Source: Mesorhabditis belari
Taxonomy: Eukaryota > Nematoda > Chromadorea > Rhabditida > Rhabditidae
Assembly (NCBI GenBank): GCA_958450365.1
Contig: CAUEEP010000925.1
Location: 992,001-1,056,000 of the forward strand
Direction of reading: 5' to 3'
Length of the DNA stretch: 64,000 bases
Positions 27,692 to 37,705 of the stretch are shown in pieces. Position 1 is the stretch's first letter. Each line of letters starts with the position of its first letter. A program made the position numbers and the translations under genes. The notes under the pieces are model-generated. The model saw only the letters and a list, made by a program, of their open reading frames with translations. It ran no database searches and was not told the origin of the DNA.

Positions 27692-29146
27692 ATGGCAGAA
27701 CTTGCAGTCGAGATGCCCAATCTTCTCAAATTCCCGATGGGAAAACTCTGCTACGATCTGGTTTTGGAAGTAATCGATGATTTGGATCCAAAAGATGCGC
27801 CCGAATTGATGAAGGTTGACAGAAGGTTTCGATGGGTTCTTCTCCAGAAACCAGCACGGATTCTTGGAAAACAAATCCATTTGATTAGCGTCGAGATGGA
27901 TGATCGAGCAACTCTGGATGATGAGCGCAAACGCTATCATGATCTAGTCTTCATCATGAAATTCGCTGAATCAAGGCCTCTTCCATTTTATTTCTGGTCA
28001 CATAAAGTCCTTCTCCTCTCACAAGTTGAACGATGTTCGGTTTTGAACATTTCAGAGGCTGGATGGGGATCGATTGATAGGAAACTTTCGTCACTCAAGA
28101 AGGCCTTCGCCAATTTGAAGCAAGTCGACGAGTTGGAAGTTACTATCTATGGGGACAATTTCAACGATTTTTTGTGGAATTTAAAAGCTAAAGTCACCGA
28201 TCTAGCAACATTGAGGTTTTACGATTCACATTTAGAACTCATGTTGTCTTTGATCAATGGAAGCCTTCAAAATTGCAAAATGATCTCAGTGGATCTTTAT
28301 GATGAGCCTGATTTTTATCCAACAGTTTATTCGGCACTTTCGAAGACTCAACTTGAGTTATTTGTGACTGAGGTTTATTTAGAAAATGTCAAATCGATAA
28401 TTGAGTTGATTCTGAATTCCGGGATCCCGAGTGAAAATAAAGAAGCCGCTTGTTTCGTGCGAGGTGAATTCGGAGTTGAAATTCGGAATTGGATCAAGAA
28501 CTTTCCTGAAATTCGTGAGGTCAACGGACCAAACAAGGCTTTCATCGGGGATACAATGATGAAAACGCTTAGAAAACACAGGTTTATGGATAATTATTGT
28601 GATCGTTCTCGTTTTCGTTCTCCTTCTCGTTCTCGTTCTCCTCGGCCTCGTTCTCGTTCTGTTTCTGTATCTGCTGAATCCCTTCTTTCTATGGATCGTA
28701 ATCCGATGAAGAGAGGTGTTGAGCATTATGAATCTCTTTCTGTTTCTGATAATTCCCTTTCTGATTCTGTTCATTCTCTTCGTTCTATGGATCGTAGTCC
28801 AATCAAGAAACGGGTTAGGCGTTCTGTTTCTCTTGGTGGTCCAATTGATCGTTCTCCTCCTCCTCCTCCTCGTGCTCCTTCTCGTTCTGTTTCTGTATCT
28901 ACTGAATCCCTATCTGTTTCTGGGGATTCTCGTTCTGATTCTGATGATGCCCGTTCTGATTCTGATGATTCTCTTCATTCTTTGGATCGTAGTCCAGCCA
29001 AGAGAGCGTTTGATCGTTGTCATCGTGCTTCTGTTGATGGTCCTTTTGATTGCTATTTGAAAAGAATCAACGAGAAGCGTGACTGTATTTATGTTGTGCG
29101 CCATGGCTTTTTCTTCGCCAAATATGTTTCATCGATTCAATTCTAA
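27692..29146 (+). CDS. F-box-like protein with long Arg-Ser tail (gene 3)
   Basis: An intact 484-residue frame beginning MAELAVEMPNLLKFPMGKLC after a TTTTCAG acceptor. The F-box-like segment is at about 8-50 and the middle region at about 55-300. The tail at about 305-445 has a true Arg-Ser start (SRFRSPSRSRSPRPRSRSVS) and then RSMDRSPIKKRVRRSVSLGG and SDSDDARSDSDDSLHSLDRS units. It ends with the family cassette FFFAKYVSSIQF. RS/SP-rich tails are typical substrates of SRPK/CLK-type kinases, so phospho-regulation is plausible but inferred. The 3' three-fifths is almost identical to gene 4 at 37706, while the 5' part is clearly more divergent, as expected if the 10-kb duplication boundary or a gene-conversion tract ends near 28420. 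Confidence 0.78.
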   Translation: MAELAVEMPNLLKFPMGKLCYDLVLEVIDDLDPKDAPELMKVDRRFRWVLLQKPARILGKQIHLISVEMDDRATLDDERKRYHDLVFIMKFAESRPLPFYFWSHKVLLLSQVERCSVLNISEAGWGSIDRKLSSLKKAFANLKQVDELEVTIYGDNFNDFLWNLKAKVTDLATLRFYDSHLELMLSLINGSLQNCKMISVDLYDEPDFYPTVYSALSKTQLELFVTEVYLENVKSIIELILNSGIPSENKEAACFVRGEFGVEIRNWIKNFPEIREVNGPNKAFIGDTMMKTLRKHRFMDNYCDRSRFRSPSRSRSPRPRSRSVSVSAESLLSMDRNPMKRGVEHYESLSVSDNSLSDSVHSLRSMDRSPIKKRVRRSVSLGGPIDRSPPPPPRAPSRSVSVSTESLSVSGDSRSDSDDARSDSDDSLHSLDRSPAKRAFDRCHRASVDGPFDCYLKRINEKRDCIYVVRHGFFFAKYVSSIQF

Positions 29147-29440
29147 CTTTTTTTGTTGGTGCCCCAATACTTTGTATTTTTTTAGATTACTTTTATGACA
29201 GGACTTGTTTAGTCTATGGCACCTGCTTCCTCTTTTTTTCCCAAAAATGTGCCTGTCGAAATTTGAAGTTTTGAGTACGAGATTTTGTTTGGTGATGTTT
29301 TATTGTGATATGTGAGTCCTATTTTGTGATTTTTTTCACCTTTTACTCTGTCTATGCATAAATAAATGCTTAGTTCAACCAATAAAGTCAAATGTAATAG
29401 CGTTCGACTTCAACGCTGCGTGTATTTATTGAAGAGTTTG
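29147..29440 (+). promoter_or_regulatory. 3' region of gene 3
   Basis: Degenerate orphan exon (frame broken at CTTGTTTAGTCTATGG), then AATAAA signals near 29362 and 29382. It leads into a full block R at 29470-29930. Confidence 0.45.
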
Positions 29441-29469
29441 ACTTTGTTTTAAACCTTAGAAACACCAAT

Positions 29470-29930
29470 CGAATTGTGATACATTTTGGATCGAATCGGT
29501 CGCCGTTGAATATACGTGAAGAGAGGAGATCGCGGAATTGAGCTGAAATATTGTTTACCATCTCTTCGCGCCGCATTACCGCTTCACTTTTTTCGCCTTT
29601 TGTTCCATTGTTTTGGTAAAATTACCTTATTACTTTTACTTTGCACACTTATAACTCTTGACAGAGTGCTCATCAGCAGATTCGGAATCAGCGTGAAATT
29701 CCGCGTCGAATGGTAGATGGCTCGTGTCATTCTGTTGGCATTCCCTTGTTAATATTTTTATTTTTGCCTACTAATTAGACACAGATTCGGCTTGATTTGC
29801 ATTGAACGGAAAGATAACTTTTGATTAGATTCAATTTACAATTCCCGAAAAATGACAGTTTTAGGTTAAACCGAAACCGAAACAACGTTTCGTTGAAAGA
29901 GCAATTTTGTACTGTAAGTACCAGTCTTAT
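29470..29930 (+). repeat. Block R copy
   Basis: Near-identical to 39490-39940. Together with the following segment to 30470 it fills the space before the hAT-like scrap. It carries no supported gene. Confidence 0.5.
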
Positions 29931-30470
29931 CTTTGTCAGCTTTGGCTTCGGTTTTCCAGTTCAGAGTGTATCTGCATCCTTTGACTAGCTACCCATTTTT
30001 CTTACAAAAATTTTCAGTATCAGTTGTTGTTTTATTGCTGAATTTCTCATTTCCATTCGTCACCATTTTATATATTTCCGCGAGAAGAAAGGAAGAGTCA
30101 TTAAATTAGTAGAAGAAAAAAAGAAAAAGGGATCAAATTAGTCATCAAATTGGATATGTTTGCAAGATTGAGGAAAAACTACATTATGGCTTCTATCTGT
30201 AATATAGTTTACCATCTCTTGGCGTTGTATTACCGCTTCATTCCTTTTGCCTTTTGTTCCATTCTTTTGATCTAAGTGCACACACAAAGAACCGCTCATA
30301 TCTCGACATCAGTACGTTTGTTTCTGCACGCTTAGGTATCAAATTAAAGTAGGGAGGATGGGTGATTTCTTGTGATAGAACACTTATTTTTAGCATTAAC
30401 CAGCCCTTAGCAAAAATGATTGAGAAACGGCAAAAAAAGATCATTTTCTATTAAACACCAACCCTTCTGG

Positions 30471-30960
30471 TTTCTTCGAGGATATTGACTTGATTTTTGA
30501 AGTTGATATAGAGTTGAACCAAAATTGTGCGAAAGGGCGAGCGTTTACGCTCTAAAGCACGCCGATGCAAACACGCCTTTTGGTGCATCAAAGTGGATGT
30601 GTTTGCAAAATTGAGCCCAAACTACATTATGGCTTCTATTTCGGCCATCTTTTCAGAACACAGCTCTATCGAATGACACGATTGTGGTGATTGTGGCGGC
30701 TCACCAGTTCATTTTTTCACTGTAACAATCAAAAATCAGGCATAAATTCGATTACTTTATGTCTTCAAGGTTCAATCATATTTATTACTTGAAATACTGA
30801 TAAGAAAGCACCCACAAAAAAACGGTTAATTTTTATGAGCGTTAATATAATGTTGACATTTTCTTGTAAGCATAAATATTACTTCTAATAGAAAGCTAGG
30901 TCCTAATGATCAAAGAATGCGATTTTGAAACTTTACTCTAGTTTTTTCTCTAGGTGTACG
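30471..30960. repeat. Duplicated spacer with the 15040-family repeat
   Basis: Matches 40475-40955. It includes the TTTTTTCACTGTAACAATCA repeat and the AGCGTTAATATAATGTTGAC segment seen at 19900-19940. No gene was recognised. Confidence 0.4.
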
Positions 30961-30971
30961 GTAGCACAGAA

Positions 30972-31225
30972 CTAGCCCAGGACTAAAATTGAGGGCTTTC
31001 TATTAAGCACCAACTCTTCTATCACAGTCAAGACAAGAGTAGTACTTCGATTTCTAAAATGTTCCCAAAAGGTATTGTACTCAAAATATCTTCTGTAGCA
31101 GACGTCAAGCAAACAAGACGCTTTCACAAAAGTTACAACTTTTCGTTGTAGTCCAGCATCTTCGATCGTTTCCTTCACAAACCTTGCCACATAGTCGCCA
31201 GTTTCACTAAGATTAAGATTGTGTA
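30972..31225 (-). mobile_element. Possible hAT-type transposase scrap
   Basis: The minus strand reads LSETGDYVARFVKETIEDAG, LQRKVVTFVKASCLL. The arrangement (TG-x-Y-V-A-x-F/L-x-KET-x-x-x-x-G-x-x-x-KV) is reminiscent of the region before a catalytic Asp in hAT transposases. It continues open to 30972. It is duplicated at 40976-41229, and small parts recur at 18237-18330 and 33300-33390. Confidence is low because only one short motif supports it. Confidence 0.3.
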
Positions 31226-31401
31226 AATTCTTTATTTGCCTACCTCTCCGTTACTTGATTTAGAGCGAGCACCTTTGACACTAATTTTTCTTCTTTCCGG
31301 TAAATGTAGTAAACAATTAAGCCGAGGAATTTGATGCGAAACCACTCCATCCATCGATTGCAATAGACACCCAATTCAATGATTCAAGCTCGAGTTTAAG
31401 C

Positions 31402-31614
31402 TCAACAAAAGCAATAACTGACAAATAAAGCTGCATTAACTTTTTCTTTCTCATCCGTTGCCATGTTCGTTATCTGGCTTTGCACGGCAGCGACTGTGAG
31501 AGGGATCAGTATTGTTTGTTGTGCCATGAGACTTTGGAATTCTTCCTGCTTCACTGTCTTCAATGTCATCAATTCACGGCTTATGAGCTTACCAATTGTC
31601 TGCCCAGAAAGCAA
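31402..31614 (-). other. Unidentified open frame, duplicated at 41400-41618
   Basis: On the minus strand, an ATG-started stretch reads MTLKTVKQEEFQSLMAQQTI, PLTVAAVQSQITNMATDEKE and KVNAALFVSY. Its composition looks protein-like and the duplicate keeps it open with one change (A to V). No family was recognised. The upstream end overlaps the tRNA-like T-arm at 31621-31637. Confidence 0.3.
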
Positions 31615-31694
31615 AAGGTTGAGGGTTCAATCCCCTCTCCGGAAACCTGCTTTTTCTTACCAATTCCTTCACTTCTTTATTTCTTGCTTTGCAG

Positions 31695-34600
31695 GTCCTC
31701 GTCTGGCCAGTGCCGGCACTAATTTTTGTCGATCGAGTACTCCTTCAAAAAGCGGTGATCGAGAAACCCGTGAATGGGTTGGGGAAATTCCCGCAACTCA
31801 TTAAGTAGGTGATTTTACAAGAATTGGTTTTGAGCTTTTGAGGTTTTGAGCTTTCTCAAAGTGACCAAGGCTTAGTTGAAAAGCTTACAGTTTACGTTTG
31901 CTTTAATGTACTTAACAAAGAACAAAATGTTTTACCATAAGAAAATCAATGCAATCTCTATCTATTCTTTATTTTACAATTTTACCATCTTTGTATCCTC
32001 ATTGCAGCTTCTCGGACAATCAAGTGATCCTTCGTCGCTCCGATGGCTCTCTTGCCCCAATAGCTCTTTCTCCTTTCCCATCGGCTCTACTCTCATACAC
32101 TGACGCATCGAAATGGGATCAAGCGATACGTTTGTGTCGACACATTCAGGTAGATTCGTCGCACAATCAGCCTGTGTAAGGTACCGGTTACTGTTTACAA
32201 ATAGGGATTACTCAAGCTTAAGAAAGCAGGGTTTGTACAAAATTGCGTCAAGGAGAATACGTCAATTAGCTTCGAAAGTTGCGAGATTGAGTTGTAATCG
32301 CTTTCATCAAAAAGCGAATCCAAAGACTTTTTTCAGGATGACGTCTTGTGGGCGGTTTTGGCCGGTACGGCTGCGCAACAGAAAAACCTTTACGCGGCCT
32401 AGATCGCCTATGGGGCACTGGATGAGGTGGACTTTCAAATTCCATATTTCCCGAAAATTTATAAACTACCTACCGTAAATAATGCAATAGAAATCGGAGT
32501 TTTTTTCCTTTTTGTCACTTTCAATCTTTTTTTCTAGGCTTTCTAAGCACTTTTTTTGATCAGCGTCAATGCTAAAAATCTAAAAATCTCAAAAATAACC
32601 AATCTTCTCTACTTTAATTTGATACCCAAGCGCGCAGAAACAAAAGTGTGATTGAACACATACAGATACAGATTCCGCTTCGTCTGATGACTCGGTGTCT
32701 GGTGGTGGGCACTTGTTTGATTCAATAAAACTCGAATCGAACCAAAATTTGCACCTTGACCATCGTTAACCGTCGACCGTCGGTTTAACTAGACCTTGAC
32801 TTTTGTCGGTATCAACGTACGGTAAACTAACGTACTGGTGCTGAGATATGAGCGTTTATTTCAGAGTCAACTTACACTACGCGACGCTCCTATAGGGTGG
32901 GGTTCTATTGCAGAATCATCCAAAAATTTCGTTTTTCAACGTTTCAAAATAAGGATTTTTCTTTTGAATCGTGTTTCAAAGCAGAAATATCCTAAATCTT
33001 CACTTCAATCAACAAAAACAAATGAAATATCATTCGGCTTCAAGGCTGCATGTATTTATTGAAGAGTTTGACTTGGTTCTAAGTTTTAGTAACGCGAATG
33101 GACCTGTGATACGTTTTTGATAGGATTGGTCCCCGCCGACGATGCATGAAGAGAGGAGATCCCAGAATTGAGCTAAAATATTATTTAGCATCTCTCAGCG
33201 TCACTTTACCGTGTCACGCTTAATTGGCACTAAATTGTCATTGGATTTTGAACTTTGTGGCTAAATATTCTTAGGTATAAGGTAGTCAAAGCTACAAATT
33301 TAGTGCTGAAGTCTTGCTTGACATCTGCTACAGAAGGTAGTTTGAGTACAGGACTTGTTGGGCAGATTTTAGAAAACGAAGTAAAACTCTAGTCTTGATT
33401 GTAACAGAGGAGTTGGTGCGATCGCGTCAATTTTAGCCCTGGTTTTGTGATGTGCTATTGTACCACCCGTAATGGTACGGCACTCTAGAATATCCCAAAT
33501 CTTTCCACAAAGCAAAAGATATTCAAGTAAGAATAAGTCGTATCGGACGATGGTCAAAAGTGAGTCAAAATGGGTACAAAAGTAAAAGTTGGGATAAGTA
33601 CAGTACCATATTCCCATATCTGACATCTGACAATCATCTGACACCTGAATATCATTGAGACTTTTCAGGGTGAAAAGGTCGCCTTTCTCGCCGACGCCCG
33701 CTCTCATCCGAACAAGGATGTACGAGCGGCGATGTTGGTTTTGCTGACAGGAAAGGTGAGTGGGGGAATCTCAACAACAATTCGTTAATGAAGATCCAGA
33801 TGGATTGCTAGACTACTTTCTGAATAGTGTGATTTAGGCCGAAAAGTACCGTACTTAAGTAGAGGGAAAAACCAAGAATTGGTGAATTGTCGCTTTATCC
33901 CTCAAATTCTAGAATCATGAATAGAAAAAAAGTGACAATGGCAGGAACATCCGATCTAAGGGGGTACGGTAGCTTTTTCCTAGCCGCACCTCTTGAATCA
34001 TGCATTTTAATCAAACGGGCATTTACTTCAGATCGGCGACGCGGATTCTATGCTGGAAAGGACGGGACACATTTTTCGAGCGATCATGCTCAACATTTCG
34101 ACGTTTAGATGGAATCGGTTAGTGCCTATAGTGGTAACAATTGTTTCAAGTGAAGCGTTACTTAAATGTGCTTAAATGGTACTGTAGCCAGTGCAAAACC
34201 TTGATGTAGTTACTTATATTCAATCTTAGGTTGAATACCTTTATGTTACTGAAAAAAATCCTTTCAGCGCACTCGAGGTGGCCATCAAACACAAAACGCA
34301 TATCGAAACGGTGCTCGGCTATCGTCAGAAATATCTCGATCAATTCGGAAAGCGGGAAAACGATCAAAAGTTCTTGGATCAGTTGAGCAAAGTGAGTCAT
34401 ATTCAAGAGGCGTACTTTCAGCTCATAATCTTATAAATGCACGCTAGCTGGCGCTCCGATTCTCCTCTAGACCACAAATCGTTGCAAATCTTTTTAATCC
34501 ATTACCCTTTCGACACAGTTTATTTATAATCCAGTTTTGCGTTGTTTGGGCACAAAATTAGACCCTAAATAGACCAAAATTAGACCTTAAAGGGTTTGGT

Positions 34601-34728
34601 AAAAATTGAACGAGGATAAAATGTGATAGAATCTTTCCCATCCACCAATTCACTCCTTTTTCCAGTTCGAGGTCGATTGGGAGCACATCGAGGAGATGAT
34701 CGCACAAGAAATGCAAAAAGAACAATGA
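31695..34728 (+). pseudogene. IFT80 (CHE-2-type) C-terminal half, seven exons, nonsense mutation (copy 1)
   Basis: Seven exons join in frame with AG/GT borders: 31695-31804, 32008-32149, 32337-32426, 33669-33755, 34032-34117, 34268-34391 and 34666-34728. The product follows the post-WD40 part of intraflagellar transport protein IFT80: FVDRVLLQKAV, NQVILRRSDGSLAPIALSPF, SKWDQAIRLCRHIQ, LWAVLAGTAAQQKNLYAA, IAYGALDE, RAAMLVLLTGK, RWNRALEVAIKHKTHIETVL, GYRQKYLDQFGK, then VDWEHIEEMI near the stop. IFT80 is an IFT-B subunit needed to build sensory cilia. No WD-repeat exons are present upstream, and codon AYAA-TAG-IAYGAL in exon 3 (32400-32402) replaces a conserved Glu (GAG to TAG). It is therefore a 5'-truncated, nonsense-bearing copy. 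The functional gene is presumably elsewhere. Confidence 0.85.
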
Positions 34729-34939
34729 GAATGTGAAAATAAAAGTTTCAAGCTAAAAAAGAAACTTGTATTAAATCTTTCGATTCGAAATCACCAAGCA
34801 CTTCCAAAAGAGAACTTTCCAAGGAATGCAGGTTTCGCTTTTAAGCAAAACAAATCCATCGTAATTTTGTATTATATCATTAGGACTTACAAGGAAAGTA
34901 ATAGATTGTTCGGAAATCAATGAGCGTTTTCAACTTCAA
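34729..34939 (+). other. 3' flank of the IFT80 copy 1
   Basis: AATAAAA at about 34739 lies just after the IFT80 stop and is a reasonable polyadenylation signal. No gene follows before 34940. Confidence 0.35.
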
Positions 34940-35125
34940 CAATGTGACGACATACATCTTGAGAAGGAGCTTTCGCCTTCGGCTTTCGAAACTCAAGATT
35001 TCGATCGAGCCTCAGGGAAGATTGATTATCGGAAGGAAGAAGTAAGACAACAACTTTGATCAGACACCAGCCAGAATTTCCCTTTGAACTCAACGTTTTG
35101 TTGGTTTCGGGTTAACCTAAAGCCA
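34940..35125 (+). pseudogene. Divergent F-box-like subfamily fragment (copy 1)
   Basis: TGTGACGACATACATCTTGA, GAAGGAGCTTTCGCCTTCGG and the IDYRKEEVRQQL stretch match the subfamily fragments at 15200 and 62612. About 100 bases of the DVRIYGNKFNEYLENF region are deleted between SAFETQ and DRASGKIDY. It continues directly into block R in reverse. Confidence 0.5.
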
Positions 35126-35540
35126 TCCGAAATGTGTCATTTTTGGCTAATTGTAAATTGAACCTAGTCAAAAGTTACTCTTCCGTTCAATGCAAACCAA
35201 CCCGAATCCGTCTCTAATTAGTAGGCAAAAGTAAAAATATTAACAAGGGAATGCCAATCGGGCGTGGTGGCCGAATGACACGAGCCATCTACCATTCGAC
35301 GGGGAATTTCACGCTGATTCCGAATCTGCTGATGAGCACTCTGTCAAAAGTTATAAGCGTGCAAAGTCAAAGTGATAAGGTAATTTTATCAAAGGATAGA
35401 TGAAAAAGCAGAAAGAGTGGAGCGGTAATGCGACGCCAAGAGATAGTAAACAATTCTCAGCTCAATTCTGAGGTCTCCTCTTTTCAAATATGTTCAGCCG
35501 AGACGAATTCGATCAAAAATCTATCACAAGTCCATTGGTG
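35126..35540 (-). repeat. Block R copy, reverse orientation
   Basis: Reverse-complement order of the segments listed at 17280, from the CCATCCGAAATGTGTCATTT end. It is near-identical to 45310-45720. Confidence 0.5.
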
Positions 35541-35860
35541 TTTCCTAGAAAGCTTAGAACCAAGTGAAATTCTTCAATAAATACATGTCGTCTTGAAACC
35601 AAACGCTATTTTATTTGATTTTGTTGATTGAGCGAAGTATTTATTTATTTATGCATAGACAGAGTTAAAGGTGAAAAAAAAATCACAAAACAGTACTGAC
35701 ATATCACCATAAAATATCACCAAACAAAATCTCGTACTCAAAACTTCAAATTTAGACATTTTTGGCATAAAAAAGAGGAAGTATGTGCCATAGACTAAAT
35801 AAGCCCTGTGATAAAAGTAATATGAAAAAATACAAATTATTGGGGCATCAACAAACAAAG

Positions 35861-36370
35861 TTAGAATTGAATCGCTGAAACATATTTGGCGAAGAAAAAG
35901 CCATGGCACACAACATAAATACAGTCACGCTTCTCGTCGATTCTTTTCAAATAGCAATCAAATGGACCATCAAGAGAAACATAATGCTGAAAATTTCTCT
36001 TCATTGGACTAAGATCCATTGAATGAAGAGAAGCATCCGCATCAGCACGAAAGTGATCAGAATCAGAACGAGAATGATCAGAGTCAGAACCAGAATCCTC
36101 CGAAACAGAACGAGAAGGATCAGAATCAGAACGGGAATCCTCAGAAGCAGAACGAGAATGATCAGAACCAGAAAGAGATACAGCAGCTACAGAAACAGAA
36201 CGAGGAGAATTAGAACGAGAACGATCAGACTCATCCATAATCCCGTGTCTTCTCAACGTTTCCATCATTGTATCACTGATGAAAGTCCTGATGTTCGGTT
36301 CGTTGACCTCACGAATTTCAGGAAAGTTCTTGATCAAATTGCTAATTGCAACTGACATTTCACCTCGCAC
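35861..36370 (-). pseudogene. F-box-like C-terminal half (Arg-Ser/Ser-Asp tail), copy 1
   Basis: A 169-residue open frame from MRGEMSVAISNLIKNFPEIR through a tail (SDRSRSNSPRSVSVAAVSLS, SDSDHSRSDSDHFRADADAS) to FFFAKYVSAIQF. The F-box-like and most middle residues are absent; homology upstream stops at about 36385 in a GGTGGCCCAATCGTTG stretch related to 15790. It could be expressed as a tail-only protein, but it has no family promoter or acceptor, so truncation is the simpler reading. An exact-looking duplicate is at 46041-46550. Confidence 0.65.
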
Positions 36371-36789
36371 GACACAAGCGGCTTCTTTATCGGTGGCCCA
36401 ATCGTTGTCACAACCTTTGTTCCATCATAAGTTTCCACGTCTTGAATTTCCGAAACTCGACTAAATTCAGCAAATGAACGTTAACCTGCAGATTTGCATA
36501 CCCTAGTCCGATTGGTGACCTCAAGATTGACAACGACAGCATATGAGTCGATCCCCTAAACTTTTTTTGGTTTAAATACTGATTGAACATAATATTCTGA
36601 GCTTTTTTGTTGTTTTCTTTTCTGTTAATGAAGCATGGTGATGCAGCAAAAACGTGCTATCTTTGTGAAAAAACAGAGAAAAGGCAAAAATTCTGACCTT
36701 TTGTCCATGTACAAATTTGATTCCTTTTCTCTACAGATGGTTCATTTTCTCGACAGATTTGGTTCCTTTTCTCTACAAATTTGGTTGCT
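36371..36789. other. Spacer with duplicated scraps
   Basis: It contains a version of the 15762-15900 stretch (GGCCCAATCGTTG, TTTAAATACTGATTGAACAT). It is duplicated at 46551-46975. No gene was recognised. Confidence 0.3.
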
Positions 36790-37165
36790 TTTCGGTTATT
36801 CGCTATAACGATTTGAAGTCCTGAGCGAATCGTTAAATCGAGAGTCGACTGTATTGAATTGTCCCGTATCTGGCCCGATTTTGCCGATTTTCACCAATTT
36901 TCTTACCATTTCTAGAAATTCACACGACAATAATTTCCCCATCCACTATGAATAGAGATCCAAATTGTCATTTGTATCATTTACACATCATCTTATCTTC
37001 TTTACTTTGAAAACTCCCTGCTTTCCTTGACTTTTTTGATCTCTTTTCAATTAAAATGTTCTTATTTAAAATGAATTATTAAGAAAAACAAAACGATTCG
37101 TTATTTTTGATCTTTTAATTTTATGAAATTTACAAAGTCTAGTATTATGATTCAATAAATGATAA
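36790..37165 (+). mobile_element. pogo/Tigger-like element end (copy 1)
   Basis: AATCGTTAAATCGAGAGTCG followed by ACTGTA is the reverse complement of a CAGTC... terminal. The next 300 bases match 25670-26040 in reverse. No transposase was found. Confidence 0.45.
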
Positions 37166-37189
37166 TTTGTGAATGATAACAAATGATAA

Positions 37190-37350
37190 CAAAATGTGAG
37201 CCAGACACCCAAATTCAAATTCTAAATGACAACCTAGTTGGCTACGGTACCAATTGATCGGGTAAAATGGGAATTTTGCGCTTGGCAAATCATTCTTCTC
37301 TTCCCCCGCAAGTTATTGGTGATCTTTTCTGCCATATTTTGAGGTTTTTG
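37190..37350 (-). pseudogene. Head-to-head small ORF copy before gene 4
   Basis: The ATG is kept (reverse of CTGCCAT at about 37340), but a one-base loss in the CGGGGGAAGAG run shifts the frame after MAEKITNNL. The rest (YPINWYR..., LEFEFG-like) is recognisable. Confidence 0.4.
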
Positions 37351-37369
37351 AGCTGTCCCTTGTTAGAAT

Positions 37370-37705
37370 AGACTTTTATATCTTTTTAAGCGCATATCTT
37401 ACTAGTTTTAAGCATAGTTTTGATAGCTAATCAGCTATTTTTGGTCTACGATACGTTTTTGCATAAAAAAGAGCGACTGTTCGAATCTTTTGAGTCAATA
37501 TTAGCTCCTTTTAGATGTAAAACTTTGATTATTGTTTTTATGCACTAAAGATCATCACAAGTTTTAGAGAAATCAAAGATTTTATCAAACTCTAGCTAAA
37601 AACCTGCATTTGTCGCCGCCTTGTTGATTGTTTTTGTTTTACAGCCAACTTTTCTGCCATATATTTACTGATTGTTCTTTTCTAATCTTTCAATTTTCAG
37701 GTAGA
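37370..37705 (+). promoter_or_regulatory. Upstream block of F-box-like gene 4
   Basis: Family upstream block ending in TTTTCAGGTAGA. It is near-identical to 47550-47885. Confidence 0.45.

Noticed and set aside
28379..28774. Long minus-strand frames rich in Arg, Ile and Thr opposite the tails of the F-box-like genes (also 38393-38788, 48574-48951, 14093-14563 and others).
   Set aside because: They are antisense readings of the Ser-Arg/Ser-Asp repeats, with no splice signal or independent conservation.
31463..31804. A 113-residue plus-strand frame ahead of and across IFT80 exon 1.
   Set aside because: The true exon 1 uses a different frame, confirmed by continuity with exon 2. This frame reads through the intron and the exon out of phase.
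33369..33707. A 112-residue minus-strand frame in the IFT80 region, duplicated at 43528-43866.
   Set aside because: It overlaps the antisense of IFT80 exon 4 and intron sequence; its duplication follows from the 10-kb repeat.
36019..36213. Asn/Gln/Glu-rich frame that looks like a low-complexity protein (also 46199-46393).
   Set aside because: It is the antisense of the Ser-Asp tail of the minus-strand F-box-like fragment.
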